Source: Valencia hispanica (taxonomy: Eukaryota > Chordata > Actinopteri > Cyprinodontiformes > Valenciidae). From it: DNA of 64,000 nt. Shown in pieces: positions 47,152 to 60,144 of the stretch. The number at the start of each line of letters is the position of its first letter. The first letter of the stretch is position 1. A program made the translations under genes and the position numbers. The stretch covers positions 33,163,818 through 33,227,817 of the forward strand of contig OY747716.1 in the NCBI GenBank assembly GCA_963556495.2. The letters are read 5' to 3'. The notes under the pieces are model-generated. The model was not told where the DNA came from and made no database searches. It worked only from the letters and a program-made list of their open reading frames with translations.

Positions 47152-48879
47152 AAGAGACAGAGCATAGTCACTCATTGGAAGGGGCGAGCACATAAGTGAG
47201 AAAAGGCAGAGACAAAAAGAGGACTGGACAAAGGGGTTAGTTGGCTGTGCCATTTCCTTCAGCTCCTGTACATTCCAGCAGCCTTGTGGGGCATAAACTT
47301 GAAGTTTAGCCAAAACACTAAAGCTAACACACCCACACATCTCACGCATGCTTTCACTGGTCTCATTTCCCAAAGCATTGCTCACCGACTGACTGATACT
47401 TTAAAAGCATGGCTGCCTCACTGTGCGGAGTGACACATCAGATGTGGCAATTCCAGTGACAACTGTAATGAGTGTAGCATAGCTGAGGGCAAAATCATGG
47501 TGCTGGAAGAAATCAGTCCATCATTAAACTAAACTGGGTTAGTGAGTGAGGCTAAAAAGGTCTCAGAATATGTAACTGGTTAAAAGCAAGTCAGTTTTGA
47601 TGGAAATATTTTGGTGGGGTTTTTTATGGACTGGATGACACAAAGCAATTAAAGTAAACTAGAAAAAAAAAACAGAACAGCAATAACACTGTCTCCAAGT
47701 ACCAAACACGGCTGTGGCAAAACATCACTGTCTACTAGGGGTTTAACAAGATCTCACAAGATTAAAAAAAAACACAATATTTCTCATCAAGGTGAAGTCT
47801 TTTGCTCAGCCTCGTCTGTAAATAGGAGCTGATGGTTACGTGTTCTAACTTCCAAGACTGTATGTTTGAGACTTTATTTTGAAGTACAAAAGGAAGTAGT
47901 TTTTGAGTCGCTCTGTTGTAATGACATGGTCAGTTAAGCAAGCATGGTTTTCGTGCTGACTGACCCTACCCCGTTATAAAAGCATTGAATAAGTGTTCAG
48001 CACTTTTAAAAGACATGAAAGATTTGTGAATATTGTGAGAATATGCCATCTGGACATTAGCTACTAATTAAGCTAAACTTAGTATCTGCTATGAAGTAAA
48101 GCAAAGTACTGTTTCTCTCTCTTTTTTAAAGAAACTAACTGCATTTGATGATAAATAATTCACAGTCTAAAATACTGAGCCTGGTCAAACCTTAACTGAA
48201 AAATTCTCTATTTGAATTGTGTTTCTTTTCAAATACAGATTTACAAACCATCTGTTCTATTTGTGAAAACACAAAAAGGGAACACTTTTAATTGTTTTAT
48301 TTATTGATTTTATTTTTGTAACAGGTCCACCAGATTGAGACAAACAGGAAAACCAACATATATGGACAACTCAAACCTGGACTTGGTTAATGTGCACTAA
48401 TCGCAGATTTTTTTAAACAGTTCCAAAGAATCCATGAATCCAAGTTACAGAAGATGTGAGATTTTTGGCTAGCCAGAATAAGATCAGACTAACAATATTT
48501 TGTGGAAAACTAAGAATAAAATTTTTGTGTTGTTGTGTTGATAATGATGGAGAAAGAAAAGAAAAGAGCGCATTGGGTTCATCCTATTCTGGAAAAGAGG
48601 AGAGTTTGGAGAGTACACAGCTTTTTTGTACACATTGATTTACTTACCTTCTTCATATCCAAATTCTTTGGCAATGGATCACCACACATTATTATTATGT
48701 TATAACAATTATTATAATATTATTATTATCCTTATAAACGTTGTCCTTGTAGTTTTTCTCTTTTTTATTAAAGAGACAGGGGTGCTGGGACACAAAAAGG
48801 ATCAGACGCTCAGCCATGGTGAAGAAAAAATGTGTTACTTCAATGAAAGTGACACTTCAGTTCGCGACTCTCGGATCTG

Positions 48880-49115
48880 ATGACGCCTTCACCATGTCTT
48901 CTGATTGGTCAAGTGTTTATCTGTCGGATACGAGTTTTTAAAAAATCGACCTCAATCCGAAAAAATAAAACTCGCAAAATCGCAGGAAGGAATTTGGTCA
49001 GTGGTGTGCACGTCCCCATTGACTTGGCATTGATTAGAAAGAAAATACCGACGTGCGAATTAATCGCACGAAAAAAACGGACCCGGTGTGCAAAGACCTT
49101 AAGGTGGTTTTAATG
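48880..49115. repeat. CpG-containing repeat-like segment with hairpin
   Basis: About 235 bases with many CpGs in AT-rich DNA. It includes TCCCCATTGACTTGGCATTG, text I associate with dispersed teleost elements, and a perfect 7-base stem (CGTGCGA 49052-49058 with TCGCACG 49064-49070). It may be a DNA-transposon fragment; the family is unknown. Confidence 0.4.
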
Positions 49116-52100
49116 CAAAACAAACAAACAAAAAAATTACAAATGCTTTCTTTGTGTGTTTTCATGAATCTAATAAGGGGTCAAACTTTTTTTACTCTCA
49201 CTGTTCAGTAAATAATTATCTAATTGTGGTTTGACTAATTCAAATGTTTTATCTTTGAAGAAAAAGCTGCACAAACTTGTGTCCAAATTCTTTGAAAACA
49301 CCGAAATAGTTCTTAAGTTTAGCGACTAGATGCTTTGCAAGACATACTTTCATATTTTAGTTTGATGGGAAACATGATGGCTTTTTAGCATTGCAATATG
49401 TTTTTACATTCAAAACAGATCTGATCTTTCAGCTCTTTAATGTATATGGAAACATAAAAAAATGGAGGTTCCTGTTTTCCTTCAAAAACATTGCAAAATT
49501 ATGATCTAGGTCTTGCTAACCCAGTATCGTGTACCAAGTCATCTTGTCTACTGTACACCAGATATGAAACCCAACAGTTTTGCAGCAAAGTGCAGGCCCA
49601 AAAAACCCAAATAAATTAGCATAAACCTCTGAAATAAACCACACATACAAGAAGCGCAAAGGAATCAGCCTCGAGGGCTGAAACACAATGCTGATGTCGT
49701 GTCATTACATGAAAGATTGCTGTGCTCGCTGCAGCTGGTATTTACATATTAATGCAGTAGAATGTGGTCAAAAGTTCACATCTTCTTTCAGCTTTCTCCT
49801 ACAATCTCTCCAGGGACAAATAACAAAAGAGGAAAGGTAAAACTTAGGTCTGTAAAAGGACAAATTCTTAAAAGAAGACAGCAATTTTTACAAGTGCATG
49901 AGTTTACTCTTCGAGGAATGTAGTAAAACATCAGTGTTGGTGTCTGTTTTTATTTCCCCCCCCCTTGTTGCATTCTTTTCCCTCTTTCCCCCTGTTTGAC
50001 GTTCTTTGTCCTGACCACTGGAGGGGGAGAAAGGAGACACTAGCGGCCTAATCCACTGCCAGAGGCACACTTAAGCCATCTGAGCCCAAAACCAAACGTC
50101 AGGCCTTCTATATGAGAGGAGGTGGTGGGAGATTGGAAAGCTAGGAGAGAGAGGAAGAGGAAAACGGGGGAGACAACAACAAAAAAAAAGCGCAGGAGGT
50201 AGAAGAGAGGCAAGGAGGTGGGGGGATTTGGAACAAGAGCCAGGCAACGCTGGCGCATAAACTTTTTTGTGGTTTCCAGTCCTGACCCTGTGACCCTATA
50301 CATCCTGTTGAAGGAGGAGGAGGCGGAGGAGGGATCAGATGGCAGCTGTAGGCCCTGGCTGGGTATGTTAGTTTGAAGGAATGTGCAGCACATAAAAAGG
50401 ATATTTGGGAAAATAAATTCACTAATTACTGAGCTGATGCTGCTGTGTTGAGTCCGTCTCTCTCAGATGTGACTTTTCACACCTCTCTTTCGGCGTATTT
50501 ACATTCACTCCCTGCATAATCTGGTTGAGGATGGGGGAACAATTGCTTCTCCAGCATTCCCACTCTCCTGCCGAGAGCTGTCGTTTGTCTCCTGCATTCC
50601 TTTCCCCATTCATTTCTCTCTCCCCTCTGCAGAGGAGAGAAAGAGAGAGAAAAAAAACTCCTGCGTCTCTTTACACGGAGGAGGGGACTAAGAGCATGTC
50701 TTAAAAATCTTGAACCAAACTTCCCCTCCTCCTCCTGTTTTACTTGGTTAGTGAAGCAGCAAAGCGTTTAGAAAGGGAGGAGAAAGAAGAGATGCATTCT
50801 TTCTCTCTTTTTCTGTCTCTCAGCATGCATCAGGGTTGAGTTTGTGGCTTATTTTTAATGACTGGTTTAAAAAAAATAAAAAGAGTGGGGCAGGGAGGGG
50901 CTGGGTCTCTCTCTCTGCCGGCCACCGCTCGCACACAGACTTCTTGCTCAGTCACATTACTGTAGCAGAGTCTGGGACTTTCACAGAGAAGTCTTTAATT
51001 TGCACTGGGGCCTGGCCTCCCACACTGCGCAGCCCAAACCACCCACTTACAGCCGTGCACCATTCCACTGAGCTACTCCGACGGATTCTGCTCTGAAAGC
51101 AACATGAACTCAGCAACCGCACCATTTAGCTGTCAAGCAGAGTTTGAAAACATTCAATATTCTGCAAAATGCAGCGCTGAACAGAAACATGTTTGTCCTC
51201 CCCTGCATTAGGTCTAACTATATAACCCGTTCCCTCATGTTTTTCATTCCCTGGGGCTTTTAAGTTTGCAGGCCCTGCCCTGCCCAGCTTCAGCATGCAG
51301 GAGCCATGGGGATCATCCACAGTCAACAATGAGGAAATCCTTTCGGGGCTTTGCTTTTTCCTTTGCTCTTTCTGATGCCAAAACACGGGCAGGAAACAGG
51401 GGGAGTGAGACAGAGCAAACCCACCACACACCTGATGCACCAGTCAGCCCATTTACTTCTTTTCAAAACTAGAGAGGAGGGGATGTAATCCTCTCCTTAT
51501 TTTTAACTGGAAATAGTTTGCATGTGTGTGGACAGCAGGGGTGTGCACAGCAGTAGTCATTTTTCTGCTGTTTTCCGTCACCCCTCCCTCCTAATTTTTT
51601 GGTTTTGTTTGGTTTTGTTTTTCAAACTGAAAGCAGCAGGAGAAGCATGAATGAAACTCTCATGCTTTGCGCTTCCTGTGTCAAAAGATATCCAAATGCC
51701 ACTCTTCCTCCCTGAACGGCTATAATCAAAGCATTCCTAAGGCCCCTAACAAGCCCGGACCAATTAAGTCGTAAGTAAACATAAACACCCCGCCGCCATT
51801 AAAAAGAAAACCTTAAAGTACTTCTGATTTATCCTGTTAACTTTTATTTTGCTCACGAGTGTGTTCAGGCAGGCTACTAGTGATGTTTCAGGTCACAAAA
51901 AGACAAAACTTTTTCTGAAAGGTTACTTGAGATCACATATTGTCACACCTTACAGAGGCCTTATTCACTCTAACTAAATCAGATTACGCAAGCTTTAATA
52001 GCAACACACAGGTGTGACAATGGTGACATCTAGTGAAACATCTGATGAAAATCCCAATGCACCTGAAAAATGAATATTCATTTTAGCATCAGGCAAACTT

Positions 52101-54869
52101 AAGCTAAAAGAAAGTGAGCAAAAGAAGAAAAGAAATATTTAGCTGCAAAAGTCAGAAAATAGAGCCACAGATGACTGGAGAACAACAATCAATTCCTTTA
52201 AATCTAATTATCTAGTAGTTCAAATCTTGTGTTAATAATGAGCTGTATAAAAGGCAGAGAACCAATAACGCCTCATAAACTATGGATCATTATGCTTTTA
52301 TACATCTAAAGAATAAAATCTTTCACAAATCTTTTCATACAATTATCTAAATGAGATTCTGTCTGAGCCCAAAATACACCTTTTACAGAAATAAATGGAA
52401 GAAATAGATTATAAAAGTATATTTATTCTCAGCATAACGATATCGACAACTATAACAAAACATGATGTAAAATAGCAACCACTTGAAATATAAATTCTTA
52501 TGAGAACTGAGAATGAACGTTTAGAGTATTTTTAGCTAAGGAAGACGACCTGGTCAGAATATGGTCAGAACTATAAAACTGGACAAAATTGACTTCTGCT
52601 GGATCAGATGGTTGTTTAGTTTCTCTGATCCAGCTTAGGTTTCTGTTCACCGGTTCTGCCAGGTCTCGGCGCCCTCTGAATTGGCCAGAGGGATCTTTGA
52701 CCTCCACTCCAAAAGCTGTTCTGCATGCCTGAGAAGGTCACTTAAAGACTATTGCTTCTGTTGGACTGTCTGGATGACTGGGTGGTTCTTCTGGTTGGAA
52801 TTCAAATTTAAACAGTGACCATAGGAGGGTATTCTGAGTGTTTCTGGTCTTTAGAGTGCAGGTGCACAAAGGCAAAGCAAAATTAAGCTTGTCGGAAGTT
52901 CAAAGATTAGATGGTGAACAATAAAAAGAGAGTCACAATGAATAAGAATATCACAACCGAATTTAAAATAAGTGGATCATGTTTTTTTTCTTTTGATCAC
53001 AGTCGGGCTCTCTTTTTGGTTCTGTCTCAGCGTCTTTCACCCCATCATTCTATGGCTCTCTTCTCCTGACTCCTATTGAATACAGAGAGAGGATACTTGA
53101 AAAACTTTTTTTCACGAAACACGACCCTAGCTGGAGGTAAAAGTCATGGTCTCAGACGTGCACTGAAATAGTCTTAGTGGTAAAAAGAGAAGTTTGGGTT
53201 CAGTTCAACACTCATGAATCATTTGAAAACCTTTTTGACTTCTACATCTGTAGAATGAGACCCTTACTTTAAATAGAATCACTTCACATGCGCTGACATG
53301 AATTGAGTGAACAGTTTCTCTTAAGCTCTTCATAGTTATAAAACATTGAAATTAGATTTATGGTTTAATTATCATCATGTAAGGATATATTGCTATTTCA
53401 ACTCCACCAAATGTCTAAAACTACTTTCAGCACAAACTAACAAGGTTTTGTTTTTGCACAAGTTTTGATCAGAGAGTGAAATGTCAGCCAAAAATCAGAA
53501 GAATAGAAAACTTCAGCTGTAAAAGTCAGAAGAAAAACATCCACAAGTATCAATTTCTTCCTCTGGATCTATTTATCTAGCAGTTAACATCTTGTGTTGA
53601 TAATGAGCCGTTTAAAAGAAACGCTGAGTGTTTTTTCTCTCTTTTTTTTTTCTTTGTGTCAGTGAAAGAGCGACAGTGCAAGTTCCCACTGGTTCGCATT
53701 CTCAGACAGCCGTGACAGGACGAAGTAATTACCGAGTGGCTGACACACCAGCATGGTAAGGATTTATCTCCTCCAGGAAAAGAGATAGCCAAATCACAGT
53801 TTACCCACATCCAGCTCCCAGTTCGGGCTTGATCCCGCAGCTGCGAACCGAGAAGCCACACACGAACACTTTTGACACCATCCCATGTGCGCACACACCC
53901 ACATGCTCAAAAGCAAGTACAGCTCCCAGCCACAACTGAGACGGGCCGTCTTTATTTTTTTTTTCTCTTTCCATTTTATTTCACATGCAAGCAATGCATG
54001 TGCTCAGTGTGTCCCCACATGCCTCGACTCGGCCCTTGTTTCCTGTCAAACACACCTACTTGTACCTTCAAAGTATGGGGAATGACAGCATTATATGCAG
54101 GTGTGTAAAGGAGACCGGAGGAGAGACAATCCAAGAATTGGATGACAGGCAGAGAGAGAGAGAGTGGTCTTTAATTTATATCCCTCTTTGAATATAAATT
54201 CCCTCTTAGAAGACGGCGGCTTTGATCCGCTCACACGCACCTGTAGTTCGCATGCAGTTAAATCTGAGCTTTAACTGGCCCTGTAATTAAAGCACAGAGC
54301 AGGAAACAAAGAAACCTATAAGTGTGTTTGTGTGTAACCAAGGAGCACAGGAGGCTGACGGAGCTCAAAATGCAACATCCTCACATAAATCTACATAATC
54401 TTCATGACTCGAGGGCACATATACATCAAGTGAAGCATGAATGTCAGTCATGACTCAGGGCTTTAATATCCAACAATGCTCACTCTGTATCTCAGGATCT
54501 ATCTCCTACGTAAAACACGCTATGATTACAGACACAGAATCTAGGCCTAGAATATAATACCTAACCGTGGTTGAGGAAAAAAATTAAGTTTCTCCATATT
54601 CAGAAATCTCTTGTAGGGATGCAACACAACACAAAAACAGGTAGGAATGCAGCTCCCTCTAGTGTTGGCAAACTGGTACTCGTTAGATTTAAAAAAATTA
54701 ACTGCATATGATCCTGAGAATAAAATCAGGCTCAACCAATTAAGATATTTTAGAATACTACAGATTTTTATACTGTTATTTAGCATCCTCCACACAGTGG
54801 CTTTACAGATGAATGAGAATTAAAAATAAAAGCTCAGCATATCAGCCTTTTTCCTGATCAGATTTAAAA

Positions 54870-55240
54870 TCATTACAGTTGGGTTCATAAATATTTGGAC
54901 AGTGATAAGGTTTGGTTTTGTACATCACAACAATAGGTTTGAAATCCTGTGACGTACAAACTAGAGTCATTTTTTTATCAAGTGCCCTCATTTTTGGAGC
55001 TCAAATGTATTTGGATAAATCAAAATGATTGAAAATAAAGCATTACGTTTTCATATTTTGTTGAAAATCCTTTCAGCCAACAACAGCCTGGACAGAACCA
55101 GACACTGGGTTTCTTCCTTTGGCATGGGTTGCATTCACCACAACGGCCTTTAGCTGTGGTTTGTTTCTGGGTTTTCTGTTTGAGGTTTACTCAATAGAAC
55201 GCTGACTCACCAGGGTTGAGAACTGAAAACTTTGTTACGC
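54870..55240 (-). mobile_element. Mariner/Tc1-type relic
   Basis: ACAGTTGGGTTCATAAATAT then TTGGACAGTGA at 54877-54907 matches the terminus of a common teleost mariner/Tc1 family. The interior (ACAACAGCCTGGACAGAACC) is a short deleted remnant. Right end not identified. Confidence 0.65.
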
Positions 55241-55494
55241 ATGATTAGTTTAAACATGAAACATGCCTAAAAATAAGTGTGTAAGATTAAGCTTTTGGAT
55301 GATGCTCAGGATTTGTAGCCTGGCTCGCAACCCATCAGTCTCCCTCAGTAAAGTAAAGATAAATAACAAATGAAGTTGTGAGATCTCATCTCACTTGGAA
55401 AAAAAATCCACATCACTGTCGAAAAATTATTACCATTCATAATATAACTTTTTATTTGTATTATCATTGTACATTATTGTTATTCATACTAAAA

Positions 55495-55605
55495 ATAATT
55501 ATTATACTTCATATAATAAATAAAACTTTATTTATATAACATCCATCACAGGTTAAAACCCATAAAGAGCTTTACAATAAAAAATACCAACATAAAAACT
55601 AAAAC
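55495..55605 (-). mobile_element. LINE tail, reversed
   Basis: Read on the minus strand it gives TTATTGTAAAGCTCTTTATG then TATATAAATAAAGTTTTATT, the end of the common 'AAAGC.CTTT...ATATAAATAAA' type of LINE tail. Short and 5'-truncated. Confidence 0.55.
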
Positions 55606-56727
55606 AATTCATTTAACAGTAGTAGTAGCTGAAATAATGGGAAGAATACTTCTAATTAGCTTTTAGTACTATATCATCATAGTTGTTATTGTAGGTATTA
55701 AGAGTATGTAATAGTAATAATTGTAATAACAATAAATAAAAACAATCAGAGCTATCATTCTATCAAGCATTATCATTATCCTATAGCTTTTATTGTGGGT
55801 AATAATATAAAATAAAAAAAAATCTATAAAATTATAACAATATATAAAGTGAGAGTAAACAAAAAAAATACTTTAATCAGCTCTGCAGGGCTGCAGATTA
55901 ACAAATAAAAAAACACAAGACAAATGTGTTAGCATTGCTCTTCACAAATTGATCACAAAGTTTTACCGAGACCTCTATGTATCGGCATGTCAACAACTCT
56001 GTCTTCTTAAGCTCACATAGCTCTTATTCACACAATAGTAATATAATCCCTTATGACCATTGCCTAGTTGGATCAACATGCCAATGTGCTGAATTCTTGT
56101 TTGTGTGTAGCCATGACATGTTGTGCTCAGCTGGGCTCTTTCAACCTCTTCTTAAAATAGAGTGCTGAAGGATGGTAGGTGAGAAAGCAAGCAGCTAAGC
56201 TTGGCAAGCGTCTCCCTGACTCATTCAAACACAGATGCTTGAGCAGAAACATGGGCAACAGACTGCTCATCTGTCAGGCATTAGGGCGTCAGAGGTCCCC
56301 TATCGACCCTCGCAGGCATTGGACCAGTAAGTGGCACCACTTATCTCCCCGCCCCCAAGGCAGTTGGGGTGCAGTATCTTTCTTCTCTAAGCAGCACAGA
56401 AAGCTGAAATGAGCCCCTGTGAAGCCAAATTCCAGAGGGGACTTTGGTGTGACCTAAATATCCAGACCATGCAGAGGCTCATGCTTTGATACAGTACCAG
56501 CATGCCTTCCTACGTCACCTGTCAGCCACCCCCTGTCTGAAATGTACCAAAATAAACCTAGAGTTGGAAGAGGATCAACATTTCCCACTATCCAACAGTG
56601 AACGCTTGGAGCAACAAGCTAATCGGACATGGTCACATGCTCATACAGGGTCCATTTTGGAGGCAAAACCGAATGGAGAGATCTTTAAAGTTTATAAAGA
56701 CCTCATTGCTGCAAACAACAGTCTGCT

Positions 56728-58310
56728 TACAGTGTCTTCCAAATGTATTTATGCCACTTCACATGTTATCCAGCAACAACACAAACCTCAATGTATTTTT
56801 ATGGATTTTATGCAGTCACTACATGCGTTTTACACAAAGTTATCCATATGTGAGAAGTAAAAGGAAAATGATAAATGTTTGTTTTTTCACAATCAAAAAC
56901 CTGAAAAGTGTAGCAGGCATATGAATTCACATGAGTTAATCATTTTTGTAGCCCCCTTTGGCTGCAAGTCTACTTGGAGTATAGCTCTACCTACTTTATA
57001 CACCCAGATATTAACTTGTTTTTTTCCATTCTTCTACATGGCGCATGTTAATTCTTCACTGACTTTAGGTCTGGACTTTGAGTAACTAATTTAAACAAAT
57101 GAGTACACTTTAATCTAAATTCAAGTCAATCAATTCAATTCATTCAAGTGTTTACTGTTGTCCTGCTGAAAGGTGAACCTCCACCCGAGTCTCAAGTCTT
57201 CCCACAGTTATTTTTTAATCAGGATTCCCCTCCAACTATCTTCGTACCAACTCTGACCAGCTTTCCTGTCAGTGCTAAAGAATAACCTCTCCACAGCATG
57301 ATGCTATCACCACGTGTCACCATCATAGACTGTATGGTCACCATAGGACTGGTGTATTCAGGTTGCTGTACAGTGTTAGTTTTCAATCACACAGTGTTTT
57401 TCAGGTTGGCCCAAAAGTTAAATGTTGGTCTCAACTGACCTTTTCCTACATATTTACTGTGTCCTATGCAAGGAAATAAGTGGGACTTCTGATTTCTTTC
57501 TTACAATTGCTTTTTTCCCCCTGCCACTCTCCCATAAAGAGCAACGTTGAGGAATGCAAGACTGGGCCGGTTTATACTGGGTCGTGTCCCTCGCGTAGGG
57601 TACGCCGTAACCGCTGAAGCCTCTGCGTAGGTCCACAGAGGCTTGACGTGCACCTCCTCGGACCTGACGTGCAGCCCGGCGACGCGACGCAGAGAGGCGG
57701 AAGTACTCCCTTGTGATTGGTCAGTGAGATTACGTACGCACGTACCATCTTCTACGTCTCCGTCTTCTCATTTGCTTGCATTGCAAAGTGTTCAAAAGAA
57801 GGATAATTTGTTCGTCTGCTTCCACAATCTCGTTGAGACACTGCACAAAGGCCGCCATCGTTGTTCTAAAACAGGAAATACTTGCCGGAACTGAAGCAAA
57901 CATAAGCAAACCATCAGAAGTGGAGTTTGCCGACCGATACCAGCCTACTGCCACCTGCAGGTCTGGAAATGAAACAGCAATACGACGCTTTCAGCCCTAC
58001 GCAGAAGTATAAACACAGCAGTGGGTACGGCGGTTACAGCGTAACCTACGCGGCTGACGGGACGCAGAAGTATAAACCAAGCTACTTTTCATTTAGATTC
58101 TCCAACCTGAGTGGTGGATCTCTGCAGCTCTTCCAGCGCATCTTGGCTGCTTCTGATTAATGCTCTCCTTGGCTGACTTATTAGTTTAAGTGGAAGGTCA
58201 TGTCTTGGTAGGTTTGCAGTGATTATATTCCTTGGTCTTCATGGTGCACTTTGTTCTCTAATGCAGGAAAGCTTTAAGAGCTTAACTTAAACTCTAAACG
58301 ACTTAGATTA
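56728..58310 (-). mobile_element. Tc1-like relic split by a Harbinger-type element
   Basis: Left terminus ACAGTGTCTTCCAAATGTAT. Reversed transposase text includes TGTTGTCCTGCTGAAAGGTG (57160), CCACAGCATGATGCTATCAC (57291) and CACTCTCCCATAAAGAGCAA (57525). After the 517-base insertion it resumes with AGATTCTCCAACCTGAGTGG (58097), GGATCTCTGCAGCTCTTCCA and GGTCATGTCTTGGTAGGTTT. The right terminus is not identified. Confidence 0.8.
57565..58081 (-). mobile_element. PIF/Harbinger-like non-autonomous element
   Basis: 517 bases, very CpG-rich at both ends. The ends are imperfect inverted repeats of about 50 bases: GGTTTATACT ... CGCGTAGGGTACGCCGTAAC at left, and the reverse complement at right reads GGTTTATACT ... 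CGCGTAGGTTACGCTGTAAC. Flanking CTG/CTA is a possible 3-base target duplication. A minus-strand frame near 57870-57730 (MAAFVQCLNEIVEADEQIIL then RRRRRRRWYVR) resembles the N-terminus of fish Harbinger transposases. The rest of the enzyme is missing. Confidence 0.78.
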
Positions 58311-59554
58311 AAATTTTTAGTTTAAAATTTATTGACTTTAGAAATATATATCACTAAGATGTACATTATATTAGTTTATTATAGTACTTAGCTAAGTGTT
58401 CTCTAAATTAATTGCTTTGCAAAGACAATACATTTTGAAAGGAAGGATTACTAATCAGAAAAAGAATGAGATGGGCGTTGGTGTCTATACCTCAAAACAT
58501 CTGAGGTAAAAAGTAATCATGCAATAGCATTTCAAAGTAAATCACAGTACTGTTTGGACAAATGTAACCTCGACTTTTACCACCAATGTGGCCCATAACT
58601 ATTTTCCAACTAGTAAAATTAAAGAGTTCACGTTTTTTAATGAGTTTTTGACGTACTTAACTTTCTTTTTTAAAATGATGTAATTGAACCGTGCTTTTAT
58701 TGTGAAAGGACCACATCCTCGCTTCCTGTGAATGCCTCTGTTGCGCAGTTTTCAATCCCCGGTCATGATGCCACCGTCAGAAATAAACAACAGTCGAGGT
58801 TTACTCACAGAGTCGCATCCAGAAGTCCCACATGCCGAGAAGCGTGTTGTACAAACACTGAAATAACTCCATGAAAACTCGTTAGCTCTCAGTCAAGCTA
58901 AAAGAATACAGGATCCTCAGTTCCCCCTTTACTCTCTGACGGTACTGGATCTTGTGTCAGTGGAAACCCCCACACCCCTCTCCAACTTATCCAGGGTGGG
59001 ACAGTCTCGTTTACGGCCATCACCATAACCTTTCCCAGCAGAGCCCCCTGACTTCTCCAATGTCTGTGGCTCGGAAGTGACATCATTTATCCAGATTTAG
59101 GAATATGAATAACGGTCCATTTTTGTTTTTCGTTTCTGTAATAACTTGTTTATTTTGTTTACAAGTCCAAGATTAGTGGAACTTTTATCAGAAAATAAAG
59201 TTTTCACTAATAATATTTCGTTCTTGCCCCAGGAAACTGTTTTTCTTCCATTATGTAACTCGGATTGTTGATAAGAAATACTGCTTAATACAGGGGCTCC
59301 CCCAGAACGTTTGATAAGGGGTAGGCACAGAGAGCGAGAGAAAGGGGGGGGTTATTCTCTAAAATTGTGAGGGTAAAAAAAAAAAAAATTATTTTGTCAC
59401 ACTTACATATTTCAGAACGTTAAACTAATTTTAGTGTCAAACATATAATCATAAATACAAAATGCAGTTTTCAAACAGAATTTTTGTTTATTACAAGAAA
59501 CAACCAATCCAAAACAAATTATTTATCAACTCTAATTAACCCAAGTTAAATAAT

Positions 59555-60016
59555 CAGAGTTAAACATGGTGCTGGTAGTCTGATGGACTGGGGCTGTTTG
59601 CCTGCTTCAGGATCTGGACAACCTGCCCTAATTGATAGAACAATGAATTATGCTCTCCAGCACAAAATCTAGAAGGAAAATGTCTGGCCATCAGTTTTTG
59701 ACCTTAAGCAAAAATTTACATTTGGGAGTGACCTGACTTCAATCTAATAAAAATTTGATGTAGTAATCTTAAACAGACTGGTCATGCTTAAAAAGCCTCC
59801 ATTGGGGCTAAATCAAAACGGTTCTGCAAAGAGTGGCCCAAGATACCTCCACATTGATTTAAGACTCATTGCCAGTTATCAAAAATGTTTGATTGCAGTT
59901 GTTGTCACCAAGGGTGGCACAACCACTTATTAAGTGTAAAAAGAATTAGTTTTTGATATAGTGCTGGGTTGGTTGGGAGAAGAAATCAGGGGCCAAATAC
60001 TTTTAACAACACTGTA
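59555..60016 (+). mobile_element. Tc1-like relic, 3' half
   Basis: Begins with CATGGTGCTGGTAGTCTGAT then GGACTGGGGCTGTTTGCCTG (transposase GGGSVMVWGCF-type codons) and continues to GATTGCAGTTGTTGTCACCA, the 3' UTR and the terminus AATACTTTTAACAACACTGT. Same family as the relic at 10338-11510. Confidence 0.8.
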
Positions 60017-60144
60017 AGAACAAAAGTATATGTCTATGGGTATGAAAAGTAATAATGGCACAAAATGGCAAGGCTTGTGCTCGAAATGGAGGTACAAATT
60101 GGCAAAGAGGCAAACTGACTCAGAGACATATGATTCACATTATA

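Noticed and set aside
50040..50422. Ser/Pro/Phe-rich minus-strand open frames
   Set aside because: Composition follows a purine-rich low-complexity stretch; no protein similarity.
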